A stretch of DNA of 64,000 bases, from contig NW_024609846.1 of assembly GCF_016920785.2 (NCBI RefSeq), forward strand, positions 93,390,888-93,454,887. The letters are read 5' to 3'. Origin of the DNA: Ixodes scapularis. Taxonomy: Eukaryota; Arthropoda; Arachnida; Ixodida; Ixodidae. The position numbers and the translations under genes are program-made. The notes under the pieces were generated by a model. That model was not told where the DNA came from and did not search any database. It saw nothing but the letters and a program-made list of their open reading frames with translations. Positions 23,480 to 34,219 of the stretch are shown here, in pieces (position 1 is the first letter of the stretch; every line of letters begins with the position of its first letter).

Positions 23480-24124
23480 GCCCCCGTCGTAAAAGAAAAA
23501 AAAAAAAAAAAGAACCGTTTAAAGGCCGGCGACCAGACTCGAGATTCGATCCTCCTGATCATGGGGGAGGAGAAAACAAGCGATGGTGGACAGTGTGGAA
23601 GGGGGGAGAGGAGGAAGCGGGGGAAAAGTGGAAAGCGCGAACTGGTCGTCAATTTTGAAGCAAAAAAAAAAAAAAGAAACTTTTTTTAGCACACGCAACA
23701 TTTTGCACATTTGTCCTAACAAAGCGCGCATCTTCTCACACACGTCTCATAGATCAATTCCACTAAAGGAAAGTACTTATTGCAAAGATCGTAAATCACA
23801 GTGGCTGAACTCAAATCTCCTTCAAAATGCCTTTCGACAACGCAGCAGCTATGCCGCTGTTAATCGCACCATACTTTGCGTGATCGTCTCTTGATACGTC
23901 TTTCTACGTTCTCATCGGTTAATGGCTCAATATCATTGGCTGCAGGGAGATATTCCGACACAGGGAACCCGCGACTCCCCGCGCCCCTCCCGTTTCTTAA
24001 GTTGTTAATGATTATCAGTCTTTCAGCAGTTTTAAATGCAGGCGCGTGCAATAGCTCTATGTGCAGTTGCGTCGAACACGCCTCTTCGTGGGAGCTGTCA
24101 GTTTATCGCAGTCATCTGCTACTT
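23480..24124. other. Gene-free region with A-tracts
   Basis: A-rich runs near 23494-23512 and 23661-23676 flank purine-rich DNA. The long frames here lack motifs. Confidence 0.4.
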
Positions 24125-24395
24125 CTCCCTGCCGAGAGACGCGTCTGCGGCGACGTGCCGCGCACGTGACGTGACGTCGCAGATTGCGACAGGCAGGAGT
24201 TGGGTTCCGGTCCGGCGTCTTCGCGGTGCCTCCTCGAGTGTCTCGAGCGTGCAACGCCTTCGGAGACGCCGATGGCGTTCTCCGAGTGTGGTCACGCTCC
24301 GCCAGTTTGAGCTCGAGGAAAAGAACCCCGGCTAAATACCCACTGCGCACTCACACTGTCCGAGTCGGGGAAACATCGCTCGCAAACGCCGCAAA
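24125..24395 (+). promoter_or_regulatory. Candidate CpG-rich promoter and non-coding first exon
   Basis: CpG density rises sharply compared with the flanks. A TATA-like CTAAATAC at 24332 precedes a TCACACT initiator-like site. A strong donor GCAAA|GTGAGTAC places an exon end at 24395. The first coding exon of the peptidase begins right after a plausible acceptor (TTGTTCGCAG at 36835-36844), so a 5' UTR exon upstream is expected; this is one candidate. No transcript evidence is available, and an unrelated gene could own it. Confidence 0.3.
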
Positions 24396-26213
24396 GTGAG
24401 TACACTGCTAATATAGTCTTTTGACGATGAGTAGATTCAACGATGTCTCTTTAAACAACTTTCCCTGCTAAACATCTCCCTAGCCGGTGTTTCATGTTGC
24501 TGTCAGTCGTAATTTGCACCCCCATATTAATAATAACAATAATAATAATAATAAAAAGATGTTCTTGAGTTAATTTTTTTTTCGGAACACAAAGACACCC
24601 AATAAAAGAAGACCCAGCGAATGAAAAACAAAGCTCTAATAAATGTTAAAAAATAAAAACAATGCGCGCAACGAATAATGAGCACGACGTTACACTCGGT
24701 CATTGTCCCTGCGCGCATCGTAGTTTTCGTATCTAATCGTATTCTGGGCTTAGCCATTGGTGGGACGCTTTGATCGGTCGCTCTGATTGGCCGCACCCGT
24801 GTTCTGCGGGAAAGGGAACTGACGGATGTTTTCAGAGAGCAACGGGTGTGGGCTCACCAGTACACTGTCACCGAGAGATTGAGAAACGTGGGGAGTGGCT
24901 TGTCATGTTCGCGCTTCTTGCTTCGTGGTTGGTTCTGGTACAGTCCATTGGCCATGGAGCGATAAGAAGATGATGTGGTCTGCCCCGCATTTCTGAAGCA
25001 TCTGGGCGCTAATAGTCGTTCTCGCGCCCCAAATGACGAACTCGCACACTACGAACTGCGAGTGCAATCTCTGACGTTGCGCTGCGAGCTCGATCGCGTC
25101 CATTCTGTTTTCTTCAGATACTCGCGACGCCACGACGAGGCTCACGGCTCGAGCGTCGTCTGGTGGAAAAGGATCGCCGGACTGTTTGCCATCTGACCAG
25201 TTGTGCGCTGCGCTATAGAAGTCGCGGTCGGGCGAGCGTCCTTTGCGTGAGGGTACGCCTTTACATAAGCACTAAGACGAGAGAGAAAGAGAGTGTGTGT
25301 GTACTTTATTAACACTAGGACGAAGAAAGCTCTCTCAGAAGCCACGCGCTCGAGCCCAGAGCCCTATATGTGGAGAGTTTGGCCATTCGTTGGTAAGTAT
25401 ATGAGACAAATGAGGAGGCGCCATAGGCTGAAAGCGGGCTGGGCGTGTTCCAGGGCGTCTTCCCAAATTCGAATGTGGCCAACCAGACGCCGTAAATAAT
25501 ACCCTGGCGGTGACCGCGAGAAGCAAACCTAATAAGTGCGTCGGAGTAACTCTTGCTGACTGAAAATATGGTGCACGTGATGTTTCAATTACGGTCATCC
25601 AAAATCATATTGGAAGAGTGCGACTAGCGGAACGATCGACATAATCCGTACACCAAGCGCCGAGGGCCGGGAATCTGCCGTCCGAGCGGCCACACTCTGT
25701 GCGAGCAAAACAGAGTTGAGCGACAGATTTGCTCTTACATCTTTCTGCATGATCATGATCGAAACATCACGTGCACCCTATTTTCAACCACAAGGAGGTA
25801 CTACACTTCACTCTTACGCGCTTACTAAAACCATATACCAACATATACCTTTGATTGAAACAGTTTCTCGCTACCACCGCTAGGGGATTCTTTTAAGCTT
25901 CGGGTTGGCCAGGGGACCATGCCAAGCCCACTTTCTGCGTCTGCTGGACGCCCTGGCTCTGCCCGCGCCTCCCATTGACCACCATTCATTCCGCAGCGCT
26001 GTAAGTGCATAGGTGGAACTTGCGAAGTTTATTCGGGTGCGCTTACGTTCGCTCTCAGACCGATCCCTTATCTTTTGACCCGTGTCACCGAGCGCAGCGG
26101 ATACTGCGAGCCATCGGAGCTAATCCAAGGCCGTTAGAGTGTCACGTGAACTTGGAAAGGGGGCACAGCGACGCGCGGAAGGCGTATCAGGGGCTACGTC
26201 CACAGAGCGGGAT
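24396..26213. other. Gene-free region
   Basis: An (AAT)n microsatellite lies at about 24527-24556. Several short frames are unremarkable and I see no supported gene. If 24125-24395 is a first exon, this is the beginning of its intron. Confidence 0.4.
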
Positions 26214-26380
26214 TAGGGAGTTTTCGTAGACCGCCTTTTCCCCTGCTCTAAGCCCTCAGCAAACAAATTAGCCGCTACTGCGCCTGCGCGCCCATGGCCT
26301 CGACTCTAGAGTTTTGGGTATCGTAGCGGGTTATGGAGAGCGTTGCAGGACGGCAAAAACGATCTCCGAAAACTTTCTAT
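26214..26380 (+). mobile_element. MITE family G, copy 3
   Basis: It runs from TTAGGGAGTTTTCGTAGACC to GATCTCCGAAAACTTTCT, with the same core as copy 2 (CCGCTACTGCGCCTGCGCGC, GTTTTGGGTATCGTAGCGGG). The right terminus is more diverged than in copy 2. It abuts MITE M copy 2 almost directly. Confidence 0.75.
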
Positions 26381-26385
26381 CGGCT

Positions 26386-26702
26386 CACTCCAAAAAAACC
26401 CCTGCGTCTACTTTCCCGCGCAACACTCGGAAGGCCAAACAGTACAACTTACGGAGGCAGCTCAGCGAATGAAGATGCCGAAACATACGTTTAGACCAAA
26501 AAACGCAGTCTGAGTTGTGACAATCAGCAATGCAAAACGTCACGCTTGCATTGCTGAATATGTCACAACTCAGATTGCGTTTTTTGGTCTAAACATACGT
26601 TTCGGCATCGCCATTCGCTGCCCTGCCTCCGTAAGTTGCGGCGATTGGCTCTCCGAGTGTTTTGCGGGAAAGTAGACGCACGGGCTTTTTTTTTTTAGAG
26701 CG
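26386..26702. mobile_element. Long-hairpin MITE family M, copy 2
   Basis: The left end is CACTCCAAAAAAACCCCTGC, mirrored by GGGCTTTTTTTTTTAGAGCG. Inside, ATACGTTTAGACCAAAAAAC is mirrored by TTTTTTGGTCTAAACATACG, and GTGACAATCAGCAATGCAA sits at the centre. It is shared with copy 3 at high similarity and with copy 1 more distantly. Confidence 0.8.
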
Positions 26703-26934
26703 TAGGATAGCTCGTAGCGTCCACTCCGTCCGGACGTAAGGTGAAACGGAGTATAGTTACAGGTGCGTAGCCTATTCCTAGTCACCGGCAGCTCGACAAA
26801 CGTGGGGCCTGACTTATTAATCCGAAAGCATCAACTGTCTCATGGAGCGTACCGGCGTTATCAGCCTTTGAAGCCGCGACAAACGGCACCTAACGTCCCT
26901 TGTTCCTTGGAGCGAAGCCTGCAGTTTGTTGCAT

Positions 26935-27250
26935 CGGTTTTATTGATAGGCTCTCATTGGCTGGCGCGCGTCATTTTCAAGAAACGCCACCGCCTGGCGC
27001 TGCGGGCCCCGCGCCGGCAGCGCGCCGGTAAAAGGAACACGGTGGCGCGCGCTCGGCCGCATGCATCTGCTCCTCTTGACGCCGACGAACATGGCGGCGC
27101 CTCCAGCATCTACATCATCCGCAACCGCAACGTCGGCAGTAGCGAAGCCTGACCGTCCACGCAGGTACACCGCAGACGAACTAAGGGAGTAGAATAACGC
27201 TGCACAACGTTCGAGCAGGCAGGTAGCGAAATCCGCCATCGTTGTCATGT
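26935..27250 (-). repeat. Repeat with GGAMFVG-type reading frame, copy 1
   Basis: The minus strand encodes DAGGAAMFVGVKRSRCMRPS and then RHRVPFTGALPARGP. A related frame on the plus strand at 60124-60240 reads DARGGAMFVGGETSRSFRA. The downstream block GACGCGCGCCAGCCAATGAG also matches 63615-63635. The repeat is GC-rich with a CATGGCGGCG core. Its function is unknown; a transposon 5' region or a promoter-bearing repeat are both possible. Confidence 0.5.
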
Positions 27251-27747
27251 CTCCGAATACACGGCGGGCGGAACCTGCAGCGGCAAAACGCGCTAGAAGA
27301 CAGAATAAAGCCTTTCGAAAACGTGAGGCGCATGCGGATCGCGCGATTCAAATCGTCTCAGGCGGCAAGAGGACGAGGCCCTTTGACAACGCGAGGCGGA
27401 AGCAATACGTCGCAGGCGCCATGCTTTTGCATTCACAACTCACAAGAAGTGCAAAGTGGTTCATGGGCCAGTTGGTTCATGTTCATGGCGCCTTGTGGCG
27501 TTTCACTTCTTTGTCCCTGTCTTTTTTGGCGCTTTTAAGTATTTAAAGCATCACAAGAAGTGCTTACATATTCTCGGAATTTTTGTTATGACGAATGTGC
27601 ACACACGCCTTAGCCGGGCGCCTACAGACACGCCCAAGTTGTCGCTTTCTCTATTAGAGCGCAGCTCTTAGGGGCCCGTTTCCGGCTTGAGCGGCGTCGC
27701 CGTCGGCGTCGGCGTCGCCGTCGCCGTCGGCGTCGGCGTAACCGCGC

Positions 27748-28050
27748 GGTGCATCATGGGAAATGTCCCATAATGCACCGCGCGAGCCCCCCACCGGGGT
27801 CACGTGACCTCGTGGGGGGCACGTGACCCCCCCCGAGGTCACGTGACCCCGGTGCATCATGGGAAATGTCCCATAATGCACCGCGCGAGCCCCCCACCGG
27901 GGTCACGTGACCTCGTGGGGGGCACGTGACCCCCCGAGGTCACGTGACCCCCCGAAGTCACGTGACTCCCCTGAGGTCACGTGACCCCCTCCTCGAGGTC
28001 ACGTGACCCCCCGAGGTCACGTGACCCCCGCCGATGTCGCGTGACCCCCC
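27748..28050. repeat. GTCACGTGAC palindrome cluster within a 102-bp duplication
   Basis: Ten CACGTG cores occur between 27800 and 28023 at roughly 18-20 bp spacing, with one larger gap. The block starting GGTGCATCATGGGAAATGTC at 27748 repeats near 27850 and itself forms a hairpin (GGTGCATCATGGG / CCCATAATGCACC). CACGTG is the canonical E-box for bHLH factors. Confidence 0.8.
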
Positions 28051-28066
28051 GATGACGTCATCCTCA

Positions 28067-28684
28067 CTGATGACGTCACCGGCATCCACATCGTCATCGT
28101 CATCATCACTGATGACGTCACCGGCATCCACATCGTCATCGTCATCATCACTGATGACGTCACCGGCATCCACATCGTCATCGTCATCATCACTGATGAC
28201 GTCACCGGCATCCACATCGTCATCGTCATCATCACTGATGACGTCACCGGTATCCGCATCGTCATCGTCATCATCACTGATGACGTCACCGGCATCCACA
28301 TCGTCATCGTCATCATCACTGATGACGTCACCGGCATCCACATCATCATCGTCATCATCACTGATGACGTCACCGGCATCCACATCATCATCGTCATCAT
28401 CACTGATGACGTCACCGGCATCCACATCGTCATCGTCATCATCACTGATGACGTCACCGGCATCCACATCGTCATCATCACTGATGACGTCACCGGCATC
28501 CGCATCGTCATCGTCATCATCACTGATGACGTCACCGGCATCCACATCGTCATCGTCATCATCACTGATGACGTCACCGGCATCCACATCGTCATCATCA
28601 TTGATGACGTCACCGGCATCCGCATCGTCATCGTCATCATCACTGATGACGTTACCGACATCCGCATCGTCATCGTCATCATCA
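28067..28684. repeat. 42-bp satellite, 15 units, each with a TGACGTCA palindrome
   Basis: Units start at 28067 and step by 42 bp, except two 36-bp units that each lack one TCGTCA. The unit plan is CTGATGACGTCACCGGCATC, then CACATCGTCATCGTCATCAT and CA. Because 42 is 14 codons with no stop, three frames stay open (14-residue Ser/Thr- or Asp-rich repeats); I do not regard them as genes. Degenerate units continue to about 28935. Confidence 0.9.
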
Positions 28685-29078
28685 CTGATGACATCATCAG
28701 TGACGTCACTGATGTCACCGGCATCCGCATCGTCATCATCACTCATCACTCGCTGATGACGTCATCATCACTGATGACGTCATCAGCGACGTCGCTGATG
28801 ACGTCACCGACATTCGCATCGTCATCGTCATCATCACTGGTGAAGTCATCAGTGACGTCACTAATGACGTCATCGGTACCCGCATCGTCATCGTCAGTGA
28901 TGACGTCATCAGTGACGTCAGTGATGACATCATCGGCACTGGGGGTCACGTGACCCCCAAGGTCACGTGACCCCCCACTGGTTAATTTAACCCCCCCCCC
29001 AGTGCCCTTCCCTCCTCCTCCTCAAGAGCTGCGCTCTAATTCGGTGTTACAGGGAGTTGTAACCGGCTTTCATTTTTT

Positions 29079-30384
29079 TCTCCTACTCGCGAAAGTTCCC
29101 TCTTGGGGCGGGATCACGATAAGGCAGAGTTTATGGCCTTCGAAGCGTATCTGGTTCAAATCTCGCTGCTGGGACCGCGGCCAGGAGAGCTAATTATCGC
29201 CACTGCGTGCAATAGACACTCGTCAGCGGGTTGAGGGGCATCGAAGGCTTCCGATGGCGATATGCTGCTGTCAAGCTGTGAAACTGACCCAGTATATACG
29301 TCAGACCGCCTCCGTGTATTTTTTAGGCGAAAGCCTTACTTGTCCCAGTACGCGAAAAGGCGTCGGGGTTGTTGCGGAAAGATGGCCACAAAAATACGTC
29401 ACCAAGCACGCGCCGCTCAAGGTCAAAGTGGACGAGCCTCAGAAATAAAACCCAAAGAAAAACACAGCAACGCAGATGCTTCGTCACGAAAGCCATCGTG
29501 AGGCCGGCGTGGTTCGCCGCGCCTGCGCAGTGGAGGAGCGTCATGTCACCGCCGGAGCGCCGTGTGAAAAAGAAAGACGTGGCGCACTGCTTGTAGGAAT
29601 GCGCTGCGTGTTACGCATTCCTACACGTAAGCAGTCTTAAGTGTCTTCGGCGAGTTTTCAGGTTAACTTCTATCGTTTTTTTTTTGTTTTTTCTTGTGTC
29701 CCGTCGTCTGAACTGTTCTTTTACAAGATGGACACCTTAAAGACGCGGTGATACTATACATACGAAAGACAGTCTACATACAGCGCGTGGTTCTTCCTCG
29801 TATGACAGTCCATTGGTCATACAAAACACTTTCTGCAGACATATTCGAAGGAGTCATGTGTACGAGGCTAAGATTTTTGGAACGTGCTTGAGGCGCATCT
29901 TTGCAGATAATTTGTTTTCATCGCGTCCTGCAGCGGACAGCGTGGGTATCTTTTGCACCATGTATATGAGCAGAATTCTGACTGCGGCTTTAGATATCTG
30001 GAGCGTTCGCTCTTCTCCCGCAAAGCACCGGCCACCCTAATTCGTTAAATATATACGGCACGAAGAAATTTAACGTGAATTTGTAATCCATCAGGTTCCG
30101 CTGGTGTAGCTGTTTTGAGAGAGGAATACCTTCGGGTGTCTTGACTGCCGCCCTACATGATTTCGTGATAAAGACCCAAAATATCTACCCGTGCATTTTT
30201 TGTTTTTTTGCGCGGGACTTAATTTTTGTACATGTAATAGGGAAATAGTTAAACTAAAAAAAAAACAAAAAAAAAAAAACGTTTTTGAAGGGTGCTTTGA
30301 CGCCCTAAGAACTCTTTTAGCTCATGAAGAACGGTTTCGCCTCAAGCGCTATCGCCCCTCAGCGCGCTTTGGCGGCCTGTGTGA
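29079..30384. other. Gene-free region with one short hairpin
   Basis: GTAGGAATGCG and CGCATTCCTAC form an 11-bp stem near 29594-29624. T and A runs lie at 29678-29693 and 30256-30280. No supported coding frame was found. Confidence 0.4.
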
Positions 30385-30670
30385 ACTATAGGGTGCGCTT
30401 CTCTAGCTATCATCATCATCATCGTTTGTGACGTCACGGGTAGGACAGACTGGGACAGAACGCGCAGATCCTGGATCCCTCGGCTCGTCAGCTCGCTTAT
30501 GCGTTGTTTGGGTAACGTACGGCAAAGCCTGTTTCACGCGTTCTGTTTATTTGGTGAAGTGATATTTGTAGTAGGACATTTTACCAAAGTTTGAAACCGC
30601 AAGTGGCACGCGTAGTTGTGCTAACAAACACGTTTGGCGCTAAGGTGTCTAAGAGCTCGGATGGTGGTGT

Positions 30671-30819
30671 GCTGTTCTCTATAGAGAACAGCAGTGTTGT
30701 GTTGCAAAGCGCAGAGTTGTGCAGAGCGCTAGATATTCTAGTTTCATCATCCAGCTTTTTGTACCTGGGGTATACCCCAGTACAAAAAGCTGGATGATGA
30801 AACTAGAATATCAAGCGCT
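30671..30819. repeat. Two palindromes inside copy B
   Basis: GCTGTTCTCT-AT-AGAGAACAGC at 30671-30692 is a perfect 22-bp palindrome. At 30725-30819 a 95-bp near-perfect palindrome (arms AGCGCT...TTTTTGTAC, centre GGGGTATACCCC) carries a single-base bulge and one arm mismatch or two. Copy A has only a single AGCTTTTTGTGCTGGAG arm at the corresponding place. Confidence 0.85.
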
Positions 30820-30843
30820 ACATCATTTTCCAGGGCGAACAGG

Positions 30844-31125
30844 ATGTATTTTTATTATGACTCGGATAACTTAAAACTAAGAAAGAAATGTATCATCAAA
30901 TTGAAAATAGGAAAGCGAAATTCGAGAACCTCTCGCGTATGTAGTAAACACTTCAGTAAAAGCGACTCCGTGTTTTCTGTTGGCTCCAGTGTGTTATGTG
31001 AGTGGTGGTCTCTTACTAGTTACGAGTTGATTCCTTTTGGAATTTTGTTAACCAGTAAACAAACATTTCCTCTAAATAACTGGCAGGAGGAAGCAGTGGC
31101 TGGCTTTCCGAGTCGTTTCAACTAA
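30844..31125 (+). pseudogene. THAP-domain fragment (copy B)
   Basis: The open frame reads NLKLRKKCIIKLKIGKRN, then SRTSRVCSKHFSKSDSVF. The C..HF core and surrounding basic residues match the second half of a THAP C2CH zinc finger, a DNA-binding module of P-like transposases and of host genes derived from them. The expected Trp after KK is Cys. The first two zinc-ligand cysteines are not found in frame, and the downstream frame runs into an EEAVAGFPSRFN stop. It is therefore a relic, not an expressed gene. Confidence 0.6.
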
Positions 31126-32022
31126 ATCCCGGCTTATTCGCCAGATTGATGCGAAATCTGTGAGACCCCCTCGCGATCGAAGTCTTAAATCTAGTAAGTC
31201 GGTGATACTTCAACGTCTCAAAAATTACTACCGTTTGTGTGTTTAATTTTTGCGGACCCAAATGCTCATAATGCGTGATGTGCTTCCCATCAAGCGTAAT
31301 TATTTTTGTAAACACTTCTTAGAAAAACGGGATAGAACAAATGAACCAGTCGCCTAAATTTGCAAGACTGACAAATTAAAAAAAATTATGAAAAAAACAA
31401 TGTCTGCTTTTGTTTCGAGCAGGAGTCGCGATGTGACAAGCTTCTTTGCCACATATTCAATTCGGGAGGCTCTAAACGTCAGTTGCTGACGAGTATTTGC
31501 TTGTCAGCAACTGTCAAGTCACACATGAGAAGCGTTGGCATCGGCAAACTCAACGTAGCTAAAACAAGTGTGCGGCGCTTTGCAGCACAACTCTGCGCAC
31601 GTGCACAGCCAAGAAGACAGCAAGTAATTTACTCTTTTTAATGGAAAACCTTTTTCTACAGCAGCCTCCACAGATTCGGAGAAACAAAAATCAGATAGGC
31701 TGTGAATAGCCCTAACACACCCCGCGCAAGCTGCAATGTGAAGCTTGGGCTTGTTTTTGAACATTTTAAAGTTTTTCTTTTATAAAAAAACAACTTCGAG
31801 GCGCTGTTATTTCCTAGAAAGATCATTTAAAAAACATGTTATGGGCGTTTTTTTAATAAATAAACCGGTTTTAAGCGGATAAGATGCGAACTAACACAGC
31901 CACTCCGTGCATTGACATAGCGCGTCGTTTGCTCGCATCCTACCAACTGCGTCACAGGAGCGAGCCCGCGAGGTGGCGTCACCAAAACACCTCGTCGCCA
32001 ATAGAAAGGCAACTGGGCGATG

Positions 32023-33790
32023 AAGTTAACTTTTTCGCATTAAAAAGATGAGCTTAAAAGAACTCCTTATAGGTTTTTTCACGAAGAACCCTTATGTGGG
32101 GTGCGTAAAACAACTTTTTAGGGAGTTAAACATGGACAAGTTGATGAACCCCCTATAAAAGTATTTTACGACCGTATATATATATGTTCTTTTTTTAGAT
32201 CTAGACATATTTTTTCCTCGGTATTCACAGACTTCCCTCCATAGACAGTAGTGATCTAATCTCCCAACCGCTTTGACGGAGAGTATAGACGCTTTAAACA
32301 GGCGCCAGATTGAGCCGCCATAGCCGACCTTCTCTTGTCTTGCCGAGTTGCGGAGCCACTGAAGCGGGCGTTCACGGGTCTACAGAAGGGCCTATGCTGG
32401 GGAGAAGGACACAGTAGCATCTAAAATGGCAGTAACCTGTCCTGCTGTTGTAATGATGAAATGGAGCGAACGGAATAAGAGGAAACGAAAATTGAAGGTC
32501 GGTTATGACGGCGCTGTTCCAGATTTTTAGAGTGCACTCTGTAAAGATCCAGTACACATACAACCTGGTAAATCAACCTGGAAAACAATCGCCGAAATTT
32601 ACCGAAGAAGTTCGGAAAACGATACAGCACAAAAAAGAACAAAAAAAAAAGGGGAAAAAAAAAACAAGCATAATTTTTTTTTCGGTTTTACATAAGTAGT
32701 CCGCGCTATCGGCGCCATAAGCATGCTTTTAACACGTGAATCGTAACGCTTCGTGTCACACTGCAGTGTTCATTTACGCTTAAACGTATATTTTCTGTCT
32801 CGTCATTCTGTGTCACCCTGTAGACTGGGGCAGCGACTGCAGCTCTCCCCAGTGCTTTGCGGGAAAATAGACGCGACGAATTTTTTTAGAGTGTGTATAC
32901 AAAGGGGAATCACTCGTTGTCGTTGAACGAAAACATTAATACCCGCCAAGGCTCTTCTCAAGAATAAAATTATATCTGATAGATTTTTTTCAAAGTCCAT
33001 CGAGCAACGCTGCTGGCCGAAAAGTGAAATCCGAGTCACCTCGGCGAACGCCGACACCGCCCTCGTTTTTGGATGCGAGTTCAAGTCCAACGCTGATATA
33101 ACCCATACAATTGCAAACAAGCAATGCTGCAAACTTGAAAAATTAAATCCCGAAACAAAATTTAACCCGTGATTTATTTTTGATTAATTTGATTTTTTTT
33201 GTAGGTATTGTTATCGTAGCCAGTATAAAACCACGTCCGCAAGTATTTGAATGCTGATCTCTCCGACGCGCGTGTATATAACAGGACTAGCTTGCACGGA
33301 CGTACAGAGCAGGCGTTCCTGGAAAACTCGCTCGTGACCCGTGGTAGTTTATAGGACGCGTAAACATCGCGGAGCTCAAACGTTACCCCACTTCCACGTC
33401 CACTGTCTACCCGCGGATTTGAGAAGCCGTTACGGACGAGCTTCGTAGCATCGGGTATCACGGTTCGAGACAATCAGTCTGCTTTCCGGATCTTGGTAGA
33501 CTCGCCTTGCTCTTTTTGCAGTAGGCGCCGCGGCTTCGCCTCCGTGCTATTGGAGACTCCAGCGATATATATGGCTCCAAGCGGCTGGAGCAGAAAGCTG
33601 TGGAGGAAGGTTCGCTTGCCATCCTTTTCGAGCTTCGCATCGCCTCGCGATCTGAAGATGTGAAGCCGCGAAAGTAGGTTTAAAAACACGCGTCGAAAAC
33701 CGCCAATAACTTGTGCTTATGGAGTAACGAACGACCACTAAAACTCGCTGAACAGCTAGCCTCTATTCAGCCTAAGACTGGACCAAGACT
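32023..33790. other. Gene-free region with a solo MITE end
   Basis: CCCCAGTGCTTTGCGGGAAA then TTTTTTTAGAGTG (about 32840-32893) matches the right terminus of MITE M, without a left partner. A small CACTCT/AGAGTG junction lies at 32530. No gene can be supported. Confidence 0.45.
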
Positions 33791-33794
33791 AAAC

Positions 33795-33863
33795 GGGGGG
33801 GGGGGGGGGGGGGGGGGGGGGAAGGGGGGGGGGGGAGGGAAGGGGGGGGGGGGTTGGGGGTTG
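33795..33863 (+). repeat. Long poly-G tract
   Basis: Almost unbroken G runs (with GAA, AGGGA and TT interruptions) extend for about 69 bases. This is potential G-quadruplex DNA and a place where assembly length is unreliable. Confidence 0.9.
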
Positions 33864-34219
33864 GTTGAGGAAGATGTAACGAGAGGACGTGGCAAGCAAG
33901 GAGGCAAAAGGGAAGGTTTAGAGCGATGTTAAGTTTATCGGTTGCGATAAAAAAACACCAAGTTAGAAATATTGGCTGCACACATGCACGCCGTTCCTCG
34001 GTGGAAATTTGTCTGGTTTCATATACGGCATCGGGGAGTGTCGTGACAGTGATGACGTGAAACGTGCTTGGAGTACACGTTTTTTTTTAAGTGTTCCGAC
34101 ACGATGACGTTACATTGGTTGAAAAATACGTCGGCCGTCAATATACTTTATGTCACAGAAAAAAAGGAAACATTGTGCGTTATGGCATGCACTGTGTAAA
34201 GTAGTGCTTAGGAGATTTG

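Larger units (their letters stand above)
27654..29078 (+). mobile_element. Composite minisatellite element E3
   Basis: The left terminus TTAGAGCGCAGCTCTTAG is the inverted complement of CTCAAGAGCTGCGCTCTAA at 29021-29039. It is followed by the shared tail TTCGGTGTTACAGGGAGTTG. The head has (GTCGGC)n ending in GGCGTAACCGCGC. The interior carries a 102-bp duplication with CACGTG sites, then a 42-bp satellite, a degenerate TGACGTCA region to 28935, two more CACGTG sites and a C-run. It is the largest of the four family members. Confidence 0.75.
30385..32022 (+). mobile_element. THAP-domain transposon relic, copy B
   Basis: This is the reverse-complement paralogue of 8500-10408. Matching blocks include CATCATCATCGTTTGTGACG (30413), GCGATCGAAGTCTTAAATCT (about 31172), the ACAAGTGTGCGGCGC region (about 31565) and CTACCAACTGCGTCACAGG (about 31940). 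Copy B lacks the LINE of copy A, but carries a 95-bp palindrome (30725-30819) and a GTCAGTTGCTGAC / GTCAGCAACTGTC duplication near 31480-31515 that copy A lacks. It encodes a THAP fragment and no complete protein. Confidence 0.75.

Noticed and set aside
28067..28684. CRISPR-like regular array
   Set aside because: Units are contiguous tandem copies without unique spacers, in a eukaryotic genome.
27958..28756. Three long ORFs (240-263 codons) on both strands over the 42-bp satellite
   Set aside because: The unit length is a multiple of three and lacks stops, so every open frame is a by-product of the repeat; the low-complexity Asp or Ser/Thr repeats have no other coding sign.
33711..33981. Gly-rich and Pro-rich ORFs
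   Set aside because: Artefact of the poly-G tract.
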